From Streptomyces albireticuli (GTDB taxonomy: Bacteria; Actinomycetota; Actinomycetes; Streptomycetales; Streptomycetaceae): a stretch of DNA of 64,000 nucleotides. Positions within the stretch are counted from its first letter, which is position 1, and every line of letters begins with the position of its first letter. Shown piece by piece: positions 1 through 8,536 of the stretch. Both the position numbers and the translations under genes were made by a program. Where the stretch lies: the NCBI RefSeq assembly GCF_002192455.1, contig NZ_CP021744.1:2820001-2884000 (forward strand), given 5' to 3'. The notes under the pieces were generated by a model that did no database searches, had not been told where the DNA came from, and saw only the letters and a list, made by a program, of their open reading frames with translations.

Positions 1-32
1 GGGGCGGCACCCGGGAGGCAACCCCCGGAAAT

Positions 33-683
33 TCAGCTCGCTTCCGGTGACAGCAGGCGCGGCGACAGCGCCCCGCAGGGCAGCAGATCGACCTCGGCCC
101 CCGCGTCCCGCAGATCCGTGAGGACCAGCTCGTCGTACATCAGCAGTCCCGACCGCTCCGGCCACACCACCGCCCACAGCCACAGCCCGCGCGCCTCGCC
201 CGCGAAGACCGCCCGGTCCTCGGGCGCGCCGTCGACGTGCCACAGCGCGGTGGGGCGGCCCGCGGCGTGCACCTTGGCGTGCGGCGGGCGCTCGACGGAG
301 ATGTAGGGGCCGGGGTCGGGTCCGTCGACGCCGGCGTAGCGCGCGCCGAGGCCGACGCCCAGTTCCTCGGCGACGAGCAGCAGCTCGCCGGGGCCGCCGA
401 GCGGGCTCGGGCCCGAGCAGGCGACGGCGGTGGCCCGGCCGCCGCTGCGGTCGTCGCCCGCGCACACCACGCCCGTGAAGAGCCAGCCGACCGGCAGCGG
501 CCAGGGCATCCACACCGGGACCCGGGCGCGGTTGACCACGACGGCCAGTGCCTCGACGCTCGGCGGGACGACCGGCTGCAAGGGGTGCACAGTGCCGTGC
601 ACGGAGCACTGCCAGGAGTCGGCGAAGAGACCGGGCGCTCGCACCCGGCCACCGCACTTCGGGCAACTGGGTTCGCCCCTCAT
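33..683 (-). CDS. DUF6758-type conserved protein with N-terminal zinc ribbon
   Basis: A 216-residue cytoplasmic protein of unknown function that I recognise as the Streptomyces DUF6758 type. The N-terminus carries a compact zinc-ribbon-like set, CPKC at residues 7-10 followed by a C-x2-H pair near 26-29, and the rest is an alpha/beta domain without transmembrane segments. The frame is also open from a TTG at 692. I chose the ATG at 683 because family members begin MRGEPSC. A GGAGG lies 14 nt before this ATG and 4 nt before the TTG, so either start is possible. The function is not known and I do not assign one. It faces the SUFU gene in the same direction with a 74-nt gap. Confidence 0.75.
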   Translation of the reverse strand: MRGEPSCPKCGGRVRAPGLFADSWQCSVHGTVHPLQPVVPPSVEALAVVVNRARVPVWMPWPLPVGWLFTGVVCAGDDRSGGRATAVACSGPSPLGGPGELLLVAEELGVGLGARYAGVDGPDPGPYISVERPPHAKVHAAGRPTALWHVDGAPEDRAVFAGEARGLWLWAVVWPERSGLLMYDELVLTDLRDAGAEVDLLPCGALSPRLLSPEAS

Positions 684-757
684 AAGGCCCAACGGTCCTC
701 CGCGACCGGCGTCGCGTCAAGGACGATCACCCGTCCGGACGCCGACACCGCCGGCCG

Positions 758-1342
758 TCATCCCAGGGGCACCCCTGGCCTCAGCGGATCGCGGAGATCG
801 GTGCCGTGCCGCAGCCACCGCTCCTCCAGCGCCGCCGCGCCCTGGACCCGTTTCCAGGCCGCCTCGTTCGGCGTCATCGGCAGCAGCGGAAGGAAGCGGA
901 CGGGGTCCATCGGCTCGTCCAGTTCGAGGTCCGGCACCAGGCCGCCGGACTCCGCGACGAGGACGGAGGTGAAGGGCGCGCCGGGCCACAGCGGCTCGCC
1001 GGTGTCCAGCGACGCGCCGGGCGCCACGACGAGCCCCTCCACCTGGGGGGAGGCGGCGAGCACGGCGAGCGGGCGGAGCACCTTGTCGGTGTCGGCGCGG
1101 CCGGCCCGGACGCTGAGGACGAGTTCGGCCCGGGGGCCGCGGAGGGGGTCGGCGACGACGGCCGTGGGGTCGGCCATGGGCTGGGCCGACATACCGAGGG
1201 TGGCGTAGCGCACGACGTCTCCGTCGAGGAAGCGGAGGACCTCCACGCGGTCCGTCCCGAGGAAGGTGACCGCGGCGCGCGCGTCCGGTTCGCCCAGGGC
1301 TGTCCGCAACCGGGCCTCGACAAGAGCGAGAACGTCTGACAT
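758..1342 (-). CDS. Suppressor-of-fused (SUFU) domain protein
   Basis: A 194-residue protein of the bacterial SUFU-domain family, whose members occur as stand-alone cytoplasmic proteins or as immunity-like partners elsewhere. Here it is a solitary chromosomal copy and its role is unknown. The frame is open to 1396, but the start MSDVLALVEARL at 1342 fits the family. The hexamer TATGCT lies exactly 6 nt before this ATG and there is no Shine-Dalgarno sequence, so the mRNA is probably leaderless. No toxin gene is adjacent, which argues against a toxin/immunity role in this locus. Confidence 0.75.
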   Translation of the reverse strand: MSDVLALVEARLRTALGEPDARAAVTFLGTDRVEVLRFLDGDVVRYATLGMSAQPMADPTAVVADPLRGPRAELVLSVRAGRADTDKVLRPLAVLAASPQVEGLVVAPGASLDTGEPLWPGAPFTSVLVAESGGLVPDLELDEPMDPVRFLPLLPMTPNEAAWKRVQGAAALEERWLRHGTDLRDPLRPGVPLG

Positions 1343-1809
1343 GTGGCGAGCATAGAACGCGTATCGAACGGGCAAAGGAGGGTATTGACGCGTCAAGTGG
1401 CTGCTAGCCTTGACCTCTGGTCAGGGAGTTACGTTCGTCCCCCAGCGGGGACCGGCCGGAGGAGGTGGGGCGTCGGTGGATCCTAGTCGACCGTGCAGTA
1501 CCGGCAGTTCTCCCGTCCCTCCGCTCCGGACGCGTTTTCCGTGATCTGACGTCTTCCGTTCGCGGCCATGTCATCGGCCGAGCCCCGGAAGCCTTTTCGC
1601 GCCCGCAGTGCCTGACGGAAGAGCGCCTTCTTCTCGCTTTGTTCCGTGTTCTCTGCGACGTTCTCCGTGAACCGCCGTCAGTCCCCGCACGCCGCGCGAA
1701 GCGCCGCCCGATTCGCGGACGTCCCCCTCTTGCCAGGCGCCACGTCCACGTTCCGGGCAGCGTTGAGTTCGCCCCCGTGACTGACGGCCGGCCCGTGAAG
1801 GAGCCAGCC
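1343..1809 (+). promoter_or_regulatory. 467-nt intergenic region and long candidate 5' leader of corA
   Basis: No convincing gene lies in this gap. The corA frame happens to be open back to 1465, but that stretch is less GC-biased than the coding region and the peptide it would encode resembles no CorA N-terminus. A long untranslated leader ahead of a magnesium transporter is a classic place for cis-regulation. I compared it by eye with the conserved core of the M-box riboswitch and did not see it, so the assignment as a regulatory leader is inference only. The left end holds the leaderless promoter of the divergent SUFU gene. Confidence 0.4.
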
Positions 1810-2916
1810 ATGTCGATGATCCGTGACCTGCGCGCCGCCGTCCGCCCCGCCCTGCGGCGGAGCGCCACCCCTTACCCGTACGACCCCACCCGCGACCGCT
1901 CGAACAGCAGCGCGGTGGTGGACTGCGCGGTCTACCGCGACGGGAAGCGGGTCAACGACCAGGTGGGGCCGGCCGAGGCGATGCGCCGGGTGCGGGCCGA
2001 GGGCGGCTTCGCGTGGATCGGGCTGCACGAGCCGACGGAGCGTGAGTTCTCCGGCATCGCCAAGGAGTTCGGGCTGCACCCGCTCGCCGTGGAGGACGCC
2101 GTCCACGCCCACCAGCGGCCCAAGCTGGAGCGTTACGACGACACGCTGTTCACCGTCTTCAAGACCATCCACTACGTGGAGCACGCCGAACTCACCGCCA
2201 CCAGCGAGGTGGTGGAGACCGGCGAGGTGATGTGCTTCACCGGACCGGACTTCGTCATCACCGTCCGGCACGGCGGCCAGGGCTCGCTGCGCGCGCTGCG
2301 CCACCGCCTCCAGGACGACCCGGAGCTGCTGGCCAAGGGCCCCTCGGCGGTGCTGCACGCGATCGCCGACCAGGTCGTCGACGGCTACATCGCGGTCGCC
2401 GACGCCGTGCAGGACGACATCGACGAGGTGGAGATCGATGTCTTCTCGGCGCCCAGCAGGGGCTCCTCGCGCGGGGGCGACGCGGGCCGGATCTACCAGC
2501 TCAAGCGGGAGGTGCTGGAGTTCAAGCGGGCGGTGACGCCGCTGATCCGGCCGATGCAGCTGCTGAGCGAGCGGCCGATGCGGCTGGTGGACCCGGACAT
2601 CCAGAAGTACTTCCGCGACGTCGCCGACCACCTCGCGCGCGTCCACGAGCAGGTGGTCTCCTTCGACGACCTGCTCAACTCCATCCTCCAGGCCAACCTC
2701 GCGCAGGCGTCGGTCGCCCAGAACGAGGACATGCGCAAGATCACCTCATGGGCGGCCATCTTCGCGGTGCCGACGATGATCGCCGGGATCTACGGCATGA
2801 ACTTCGACTACATGCCGGAGCTCAAGTGGAAGTACGGCTACCCGGCGGTCATGATCGTCACGGTCGGGATCTGTGTGGCGATCCACCGCGGCTTCAAGCG
2901 GAACGGCTGGCTCTGA
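1810..2916 (+). CDS. corA: CorA family magnesium/cobalt transporter
   Basis: A 368-residue inner-membrane channel for Mg2+ (and Co2+) of the pentameric CorA family. It has a large cytoplasmic domain of about 300 residues and two C-terminal transmembrane helices. The signature GMN at residues 329-331 ends the first helix and is followed by the short acidic loop (YMPEL) and the second helix, with a basic tail RGFKRNGW. The start at 1810 has AAGGAG seven nt upstream. The 3' end overlaps the convergent EamA gene by 23 bp. In M. tuberculosis corA (Rv1239c) sits in the equivalent neighbourhood of mrp and a PRC/MgtE_N/CBS protein, as here. Confidence 0.95.
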   Translation: MSMIRDLRAAVRPALRRSATPYPYDPTRDRSNSSAVVDCAVYRDGKRVNDQVGPAEAMRRVRAEGGFAWIGLHEPTEREFSGIAKEFGLHPLAVEDAVHAHQRPKLERYDDTLFTVFKTIHYVEHAELTATSEVVETGEVMCFTGPDFVITVRHGGQGSLRALRHRLQDDPELLAKGPSAVLHAIADQVVDGYIAVADAVQDDIDEVEIDVFSAPSRGSSRGGDAGRIYQLKREVLEFKRAVTPLIRPMQLLSERPMRLVDPDIQKYFRDVADHLARVHEQVVSFDDLLNSILQANLAQASVAQNEDMRKITSWAAIFAVPTMIAGIYGMNFDYMPELKWKYGYPAVMIVTVGICVAIHRGFKRNGWL

Positions 2917-3877
2917 TCCGCTTCCGCGGCCGGTCGGCCATGATCACCAGGGCCAGGCCGGCCAGGATGACCACGAGCGCCGGATAGGCGGCCGCCGCCG
3001 GCATCTGGCCCAGCCACAGCGCCGCGATGAGGGCGGCACCGGGCGTCTCCAGCAGGATCGCCGTCGAGGTGACGGACGGGCCGAGGCCCTTCACCACCCG
3101 GTTGAACAGCCCGTGGCCGAGCAGCTGCGCCGTGACCGTCAGCACCGCCAGCTTCCACCACGTCGCGCCGCTGTACCCGCCGAGGGGCGTCCCGGCGAAC
3201 AGGCAGGCCGCGAGCAGCAGGACGGTCGTCGTGAGGTAGCAGACGTAGGTGTACGCGACGGTGCCCACGGTCCGGCGTACCTCCGCGCCCAGCAGGACGT
3301 AACCGGCCGCCGCCATGCCCGCCGCGAGGGCGAGCCCGTCCCCGGCGAGGGCGCGCGGCGACACCGAGAGGTCGACGCCGGTGAGGATCACGACACCGAG
3401 GACGGCGAGCCCGGTGCCCGCCCAGACCAGCGCGGGCGGGCGGTGGCCGCGCAGCCGCAGCAGCAGCGTCGTCCAGATCGGGGTGGTGGTCACCAGCGCG
3501 GTGGAGGAGGCGACCGAGGTCATGCGCAGGCTCGGCAGCCACAGCGCGAAGTGCAGGGCGAGCAGCGCGCCCGCGCCGGCGGAGAGCAGCAGGGCCCGGC
3601 GGCCCATGCCGCGCAGCCCGGCGCGGTGCCGCAGCAGGACCAGCGGGGTGAGCGCGCCGATCGCCATGGCGTTGCGCCAGAAGGCTATGGCGAGGGCCGG
3701 GGCGGCTATGGACGCGATGAGCGGGGCGGACAGCGACACACCGGCGATCGCGATCCCGAGCAGCACGAGATCCGTCCGGACCCCGGGCCGGGCGGTGATC
3801 CCCTCGGCGGCGGGCGCCGGGGACACGGGGGCGGGGCTCTGCGGCCGGGTGTCTCGGGGACTACGGGCGGTGGTCAC
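2894..3877 (-). CDS. EamA/DMT-superfamily exporter
   Basis: A 327-residue drug/metabolite transporter with two EamA repeats, about ten hydrophobic segments and a proline-rich cytoplasmic N-terminus of about 35 residues. Such proteins export amino acids, nucleobases or drugs; the substrate cannot be read from sequence. The first repeat contains the conserved FWR of many RhaT/EamA exporters. It starts at GTG 3877, with TAGGCT six nt upstream and no ribosome binding site, indicating a leaderless transcript. It converges on corA with a 23-bp overlap of coding ends and is divergent from the 3913 gene across only 35 bp. Confidence 0.88.
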   Translation of the reverse strand: MTTARSPRDTRPQSPAPVSPAPAAEGITARPGVRTDLVLLGIAIAGVSLSAPLIASIAAPALAIAFWRNAMAIGALTPLVLLRHRAGLRGMGRRALLLSAGAGALLALHFALWLPSLRMTSVASSTALVTTTPIWTTLLLRLRGHRPPALVWAGTGLAVLGVVILTGVDLSVSPRALAGDGLALAAGMAAAGYVLLGAEVRRTVGTVAYTYVCYLTTTVLLLAACLFAGTPLGGYSGATWWKLAVLTVTAQLLGHGLFNRVVKGLGPSVTSTAILLETPGAALIAALWLGQMPAAAAYPALVVILAGLALVIMADRPRKRIRASRSA

Positions 3878-3912
3878 CCGCCCAGCCTAGTCAGCGGCAT
3901 AAAGTAAGCCGC
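3878..3912. promoter_or_regulatory. 35-bp divergent leaderless promoter pair
   Basis: On the minus strand TAGGCT (3884-3889) lies 6 nt before GTG 3877. On the plus strand TAAAGT (3900-3905) lies 7 nt before ATG 3913. Both fit the TANNNT -10 element of actinobacterial leaderless promoters. The -35 region of each promoter would overlap the -10 or the start of the other, so both cannot be occupied by polymerase at once. Experimental start sites are not available to me. Confidence 0.5.
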
Positions 3913-4419
3913 ATGACGCTGACGCAGGCACTGATCGAAGAGGCCACGAAGAAGTCCGGCCTGATCTGGGTGCAGGGCCCGACGGGGCCCAGCCGCGCGC
4001 TGTGGCACGTATGGCACGAGGGCGCCGCGCACGTCGTCGGCGGCCCCGGCGAGCAGCCGCTGGAGGACCTCGGCCTCACGGACGGCGGCCGGGCCACGGT
4101 GACCGTGCGCAGCAAGGACAAGGGCGGCCGGCTGGTCACCTGGACCGCCGAGGTCGGCGAGCCGGCGGCGGGCGGCGAGGAGTGGCGGGCCGCGGTCGCC
4201 GAGCTGAAGGGCAAGCGGCTGAACGCGCCGGACGCGGAGCGGATCGAGGAGCGGTGGGCCCGGGAGTGCCGGGTCCTGCGCCTGGCGCCGACCGGCGGCA
4301 CGGCGGAGCTGCCGGCCGGGTCCCTGGCGGCGGTGCCGCTCGCCTCGCCGGCGACGACGCGGGAGCCGATGCCGGCGGCGCTGCCGCGGCTGCTGCGCGG
4401 GCGGCGCAAGCGCGGCTAG
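3913..4419 (+). CDS. Conserved Streptomyces hypothetical protein
   Basis: A 168-residue soluble protein. The N-terminal 100 residues read as a beta-rich domain (WVQGP, RALWHVWHEG, then R-ATVTVRSKDKGGRLV-W-A), reminiscent of flavin-reductase-like split barrels, although I see no cofactor motif. The C-terminal third is helical and then Pro/Arg-rich, ending in a basic RGRRKRG tail. There are no transmembrane segments. The promoter has a TAAAGT box 7 nt before ATG, so translation is probably leaderless. Function unknown. Confidence 0.75.
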   Translation: MTLTQALIEEATKKSGLIWVQGPTGPSRALWHVWHEGAAHVVGGPGEQPLEDLGLTDGGRATVTVRSKDKGGRLVTWTAEVGEPAAGGEEWRAAVAELKGKRLNAPDAERIEERWARECRVLRLAPTGGTAELPAGSLAAVPLASPATTREPMPAALPRLLRGRRKRG

Positions 4420-4437
4420 CGGGGGACGGCCGGCACG

Positions 4438-5247
4438 TCAGCTCCCCGCGGGGATCGCCTTGCCGTAGTCCACGGTGTCGCCCTTCGGCGGCACGGTCAG
4501 CGCGAAGTCCTGCCCCCAGTCCGCCAGCTCCAACTGCCCCGCGCCCCCCGCCCGCTGGACCCGCAGCGGGTACGGCGTCCCGGTGAGGGAGACGTCGAGG
4601 GTGCCGCCGGAGCCGCCCGCGCCGGTGACGCGGATCGTGCGGGTGCCCCCCACGGTGCCGTGCTCGCCGCGGGTGAGCTTGCCGTGCAGGCCGAGGAGGC
4701 CGTCCAGCAGGACGTCCTTGTCGGTGAAGCCCTTGAGCTTCTGGTACGAGGGGTCGCCGGAGGGCACCTTCACGTACTTCTTCTCCAGCTTGAGGGCGGC
4801 CTCCGCGCTGTCCGCCTTGCCCGACGTGCCGCCCGGGCCCTTGCCCGTGGTGCCCGCGGAGGTGCCGGGTGCCGCGCCCTGCGGCGCCGCCGCCCCGCCC
4901 TCGCCGTGCGACCAGAACGCCGCGGGGGCCTTCAGGAACAGCGCGTCACCCACCCGCAGCAGCTCGAACGAGTCCGCCCCGGAGGTGACCCGTCCGGCGC
5001 CCCCGTCCCGCTTCAGCCGCACGTCCAGCTTGTACGTACGGCCCTGGCTGACGACGTTGCCGGAGAGGTGGACCGCCGCCGCGCCGCGCGCGGCCGACTG
5101 CGCCTTGTCCTGGATCCTCGCGGGCTCCAGCTTGCCGACGCCGTTGGTGCCCGCGTCGGGGTCCTCGCCGCCCCCGCCGCAGGCGGTGAGCGCCGCGGAC
5201 AGGCCGACGCACAGCGCTCCCACGAGGGCCGCCTTCCGGGTACGCAC
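4438..5247 (-). CDS. LppX/LprG-like secreted lipoprotein
   Basis: A 269-residue lipoprotein. The signal peptide ends in the lipobox LTAC with the acylated cysteine at residue 23, followed by a glycine/acid linker. The mature part repeats the pattern of LppX/LprA/LprF/LprG proteins: QSAARGAAAVHLSGNV, then alternating beta strands that form a lipid-carrying half-barrel. In mycobacteria such proteins carry lipids across the periplasm; the Streptomyces function is unknown. A low-complexity Gly/Ala insert (residues about 120-145) interrupts the domain. It starts at GTG 5247 with AGGAG five nt upstream and stands alone between two plus-strand genes. Confidence 0.8.
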   Translation of the reverse strand: MRTRKAALVGALCVGLSAALTACGGGGEDPDAGTNGVGKLEPARIQDKAQSAARGAAAVHLSGNVVSQGRTYKLDVRLKRDGGAGRVTSGADSFELLRVGDALFLKAPAAFWSHGEGGAAAPQGAAPGTSAGTTGKGPGGTSGKADSAEAALKLEKKYVKVPSGDPSYQKLKGFTDKDVLLDGLLGLHGKLTRGEHGTVGGTRTIRVTGAGGSGGTLDVSLTGTPYPLRVQRAGGAGQLELADWGQDFALTVPPKGDTVDYGKAIPAGS

Positions 5248-5404
5248 GTGTGCTCCTGCCTCCTGTCACGGGTGGAGAACCGCAGCGTACCCGGGCGCCC
5301 CAGGAGCGGAAGCCAGCAGTCCGTACGGGCGTCTCTCCCGCGCCGGGCACAAGCCGGTCACGTTAGCCTGAACCGGACAGAGCATCGGCGGAGGAGGCGC
5401 GGCC

Positions 5405-6700
5405 ATGGCAGCAGGCGCCCACCGGGTGTTCGTCTCCCACCTCTCCGGCGTGGCCGTCTTCGACCCCAACGGGGACCAGGTGGGCCGGGTGCAGGACGTC
5501 GTCGCGATGCTGCGCGTCGGCGGGCGCCCGCCCCGCGTCCTCGGCCTGGTCGTGGAGGTGGTCAGCCGCCGCCGGATCTTCCTGCCCATGACCCGGGTGA
5601 CGGGCGTGGAGTCCGGCCAGGTGATCACCACCGGCGTGATCAACATGCGGCGCTTCGAGCAGCGGGCCACCGAGACCCTGGTCCTCGGCGAGCTGCTCGA
5701 CCGACGCGTACGTCTGGTCGAGGGGGGCGAGGAGGTCACCGTCCTCGATGTATCGATCATGCAGCTGCCGGCCCGCCGCGACTGGGAGATCGACAAGGTC
5801 TTCGTCCGGCGCGGCAAGGGCGGGGCGCTCCGCCGTAAGGGTGAGACCCTCACCGTCGAGTGGTCCGCGGTCACCGGCTTCTCGGTCGACGAGCACGGGC
5901 AGGGCGCGGAGAGCCTGCTGGCGACCTTCGAGCGGCTGCGCCCGGCCGACCTCGCGAGCGTCCTGCACCACCTGACGCCCAAGCGGCGCGCCGAGGTGGC
6001 CGCCGCCCTGGACGACGACCGGCTGGCGGACGTCCTGGAGGAGCTGCCGGAGGACGACCAGATCGAGATCCTCGGCAAGCTCAAGGAGGAGCGCGCCGCC
6101 GACGTCCTGGAGGCGATGGACCCGGACGACGCGGCCGACCTGCTGTCGGAGCTGCCGGAGGACGACAAGGAGCGGCTGCTCACCCTGATGCAGCCGGACG
6201 ACGCCGCCGACGTGCGCCGGCTGCTGGCGTACGAGGACCGGACGGCGGGCGGCCTGATGACCACCGAGCCGATCGTGCTGCGGCCGGACGCCACGGTCGC
6301 CGACGCCCTCGCCCGGGTGCGCAACCCCGACCTCTCCCCCGCGCTCGCCGCGCAGGTGTACGTCTGCCGGCCGCCGGACGAGACGCCGACGGGCAAGTAC
6401 CTGGGCACGGTGCACTTCCAGCGGCTGCTGCGCGACCCGCCGTTCACGCTGGTCGGACGGCTGACCGACACCGATCTGCGGCCGCTGCCGCCGCACGCCC
6501 CGCTGCCGGCCGTCACCAGCTACCTGGCCACGTACAACATGGTGGCCGCGCCCGTGGTGGACGAGAGCGGCTCGCTGCTGGGCGCCGTGACCGTCGACGA
6601 CGTCCTGGACCACCTGCTGCCCGACGACTGGCGGGAGACCGAGCTGCACCACGGTGCGCCGGGGATGAGCGAACTGCCGGAGGCCACCGATGGGCGCTGA
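5405..6700 (+). CDS. Soluble PRC-barrel/MgtE_N/CBS protein
   Basis: A 431-residue cytoplasmic protein. Residues about 1-160 contain PRC-barrel-like modules (NGDQVGRVQDV near the start). Residues about 175-285 are the superhelical MgtE N domain with its repeated LEELPEDDQIEIL and SELPEDDKERLL units. Residues about 285-410 hold a pair of CBS domains (AGGLMTTEPIVL, then AAPVVDESGSLLGAVTVDDVLDHL). The MgtE transmembrane channel is absent; the protein stops after the CBS pair. This is the sensory half of a magnesium channel without its pore. It overlaps the DUF1003 gene by 11 bp, so they are translationally coupled. GGAGG precedes the start. Homologous to the Rv1232c type. Confidence 0.85.
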   Translation: MAAGAHRVFVSHLSGVAVFDPNGDQVGRVQDVVAMLRVGGRPPRVLGLVVEVVSRRRIFLPMTRVTGVESGQVITTGVINMRRFEQRATETLVLGELLDRRVRLVEGGEEVTVLDVSIMQLPARRDWEIDKVFVRRGKGGALRRKGETLTVEWSAVTGFSVDEHGQGAESLLATFERLRPADLASVLHHLTPKRRAEVAAALDDDRLADVLEELPEDDQIEILGKLKEERAADVLEAMDPDDAADLLSELPEDDKERLLTLMQPDDAADVRRLLAYEDRTAGGLMTTEPIVLRPDATVADALARVRNPDLSPALAAQVYVCRPPDETPTGKYLGTVHFQRLLRDPPFTLVGRLTDTDLRPLPPHAPLPAVTSYLATYNMVAAPVVDESGSLLGAVTVDDVLDHLLPDDWRETELHHGAPGMSELPEATDGR

Positions 6701-7232
6701 CCGCCGTGAGGACCGGGACCGGCAGGTCCAGCCCGTCCGGGTGCGGCTGGACCTGCCGAAGCTGAAGCGGCGCAGCTGGCTGCCGACGTACGACCCGGAG
6801 GCGTTCGGGCACGCGTCGGAGCGGATCGCGCGGTTCCTGGGCACCGGCCGGTTCATCGTGTGGATGACGGTCGTCATCATCCTGTGGGTGGTGTGGAACA
6901 CCACGGCCCCCGGGCACCTGCGGTTCGACACCTATCCGTTCATCTTCCTCACCCTGATGCTCTCGCTCCAGGCCTCCTACGCGGCGCCGCTGATCCTGCT
7001 CGCGCAGAACCGGCAGGACGACCGGGACCGGGTCAACCTGGAGCAGGACCGGCGGCAGAACGAGCGGTCCATCGCGGACACGGAGTACCTGACGCGGGAG
7101 GTGGCGGCGTTGCGCATGGGGCTGGGCGAGGTCGCGACCAGGGACTGGATCCGCTCGGAGGTCCAGGACCTGGTCAAGGAGCTGGAACAGCGTCGCCTAT
7201 TCCCGGTGGAGAGTGAGGAACGCGACCGCTGA
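6690..7232 (+). CDS. DUF1003 membrane protein
   Basis: A 180-residue protein with a hydrophilic N-terminus, two closely spaced transmembrane helices (about residues 55-73 and 82-103) and a charged, probably coiled-coil C-terminus rich in Glu/Arg (RDRVNLEQDRRQNERSIADT). This is the DUF1003 arrangement. Its start lies inside the end of the PRC/MgtE_N/CBS gene (11-bp overlap), so the two are co-translated. This suggests that the membrane protein is the partner or anchor of the soluble magnesium-sensor-like protein. That functional link is inference; no activity is known for DUF1003. Confidence 0.88.
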   Translation: MGADRREDRDRQVQPVRVRLDLPKLKRRSWLPTYDPEAFGHASERIARFLGTGRFIVWMTVVIILWVVWNTTAPGHLRFDTYPFIFLTLMLSLQASYAAPLILLAQNRQDDRDRVNLEQDRRQNERSIADTEYLTREVAALRMGLGEVATRDWIRSEVQDLVKELEQRRLFPVESEERDR

Positions 7233-7275
7233 CAGCCCTTTCCGGCAGCCCGGTCCGGCGCCGTAACATCGAGTC

Positions 7276-8436
7276 ATGGCTACCGACACTCCCGCAGGAT
7301 CCGCTCCGTCCGAGGACGCGATCCGCGCCGCCCTGGCGACGGTGAACGACCCCGAGATCCACCGCCCGATCACCGAACTGGGCATGGTGAAATCCGTGGA
7401 GATCGCGGCGGACGGCACGGTCGCGGTGGCCGTCTATCTGACGGTCTCGGGCTGCCCGATGCGCGAGACGATCACCACCAACGTGCGGAACGCCGTGGCC
7501 GGCGTCGCGGGCGTGACCGGTGTGACCGTCGAGCTGGACGTGATGAGCGACGAGCAGCGCAAGGAGCTCGCGGCGGCGCTGCGCGGCGGCCAGACCGAGC
7601 GCGAGGTGCCCTTCGCCCGCCCCGGCTCGCTGACCCGGGTCTACGCGGTCGCCTCCGGCAAGGGCGGGGTCGGCAAGTCCTCCGTCACGGTCAACCTCGC
7701 GGCGGCGATGGCGGCCGACGGCCTGAAGGTCGGCGTCGTCGACGCGGACATCTACGGCCACTCGGTGCCGCGCATGCTGGGCGCCGACGGCAAGCCCACC
7801 CAGGTCGAGAACATGATCATGCCGCCGTCGGCGCACGGCGTGAAGGTCATCTCGATCGGGATGTTCACACCGGGCAACGCCCCGGTGGTGTGGCGCGGCC
7901 CGATGCTGCACCGCGCGCTCCAGCAGTTCCTCGCCGACGTCTACTGGGGCGACCTGGACGTCCTGCTGCTCGACCTGCCGCCGGGCACCGGCGACATCGC
8001 GATCTCCGTCGCGCAGCTCGTGCCGAACGCCGAGATCCTGGTGGTGACGACGCCTCAGCAGGCCGCCGCCGAGGTCGCCGAGCGCGCCGGCTCGATCGCC
8101 GTGCAGACCCACCAGAAGATCGTCGGCGTCGTGGAGAACATGGCCGGGCTGCCCTGCCCGCACTGCGACGAGATGGTCGACGTCTTCGGCTCGGGCGGCG
8201 GCCAGAAGGTCGCCGACGGCCTCACCCGGACCACGGGCGCCACGGTGCCGGTGCTGGGCTCGATCCCGATCGACGTCCGGCTGCGCGAGGGCGGCGACGA
8301 CGGCAGGCCCGTCGTGCTGAGCGACCCCGACTCCCCGGCCGGCAGCGCGCTGCGCGCCATCGCGGGCAAGCTCGGCGGCCGGCAGCGCGGTCTGTCGGGC
8401 ATGTCGCTGGGCATCACGCCGCGCAACAAGTTCTGA
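7276..8436 (+). CDS. mrp: Mrp/NBP35-family Fe-S cluster carrier ATPase
   Basis: A 386-residue P-loop ATPase that carries and transfers Fe-S clusters. An N-terminal MIP18/DUF59 domain (residues about 12-95, with Cys60) precedes the ParA-like ATPase domain. The deviant Walker A GKGGVGKS is at 128-135 and the cluster-binding CPHC at Cys294 and Cys297 is present. Length and order match ApbC/Mrp. There is no ribosome binding site; TAACAT sits 6 nt before ATG, so it is probably leaderless. In mycobacteria mrp likewise lies just beyond sigE-rseA-htrA-tatB. Confidence 0.95.
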   Translation: MATDTPAGSAPSEDAIRAALATVNDPEIHRPITELGMVKSVEIAADGTVAVAVYLTVSGCPMRETITTNVRNAVAGVAGVTGVTVELDVMSDEQRKELAAALRGGQTEREVPFARPGSLTRVYAVASGKGGVGKSSVTVNLAAAMAADGLKVGVVDADIYGHSVPRMLGADGKPTQVENMIMPPSAHGVKVISIGMFTPGNAPVVWRGPMLHRALQQFLADVYWGDLDVLLLDLPPGTGDIAISVAQLVPNAEILVVTTPQQAAAEVAERAGSIAVQTHQKIVGVVENMAGLPCPHCDEMVDVFGSGGGQKVADGLTRTTGATVPVLGSIPIDVRLREGGDDGRPVVLSDPDSPAGSALRAIAGKLGGRQRGLSGMSLGITPRNKF

Positions 8437-8455
8437 GGCTCCGGGCCACATCTGG

Positions 8456-8490
8456 GTAAGGGGCGCGTCCCCAGGGAGGCAGCCCCTTAC
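8456..8490. terminator. Stem-loop downstream of mrp
   Basis: The arms GTAAGGGGC (8456-8464) and GCCCCTTAC (8482-8490) form a perfect 9-bp stem around a 17-nt loop, 20 nt after the mrp stop and before the convergent DUF1508 gene. There is no U-tract, as is common in Streptomyces. Confidence 0.55.
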
Positions 8491-8536
8491 CGTCGGCTCC
8501 GCCGGCCCCTGCGGCACGGCGGCCGCGGGCCCGCGG

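Noticed and set aside
758..1342. SUFU protein as immunity partner of a toxin
   Set aside because: No toxin-like or secretion gene is adjacent; neighbours are housekeeping genes conserved in Streptomyces.
1465..1809. N-terminal extension of CorA by 115 residues
   Set aside because: The extension resembles no CorA sequence, has lower third-position GC bias, and ATG 1810 has a good ribosome binding site.
1343..1809. M-box magnesium riboswitch ahead of corA
   Set aside because: I looked for the conserved M-box core and did not find it. A covariance-model search would settle this.
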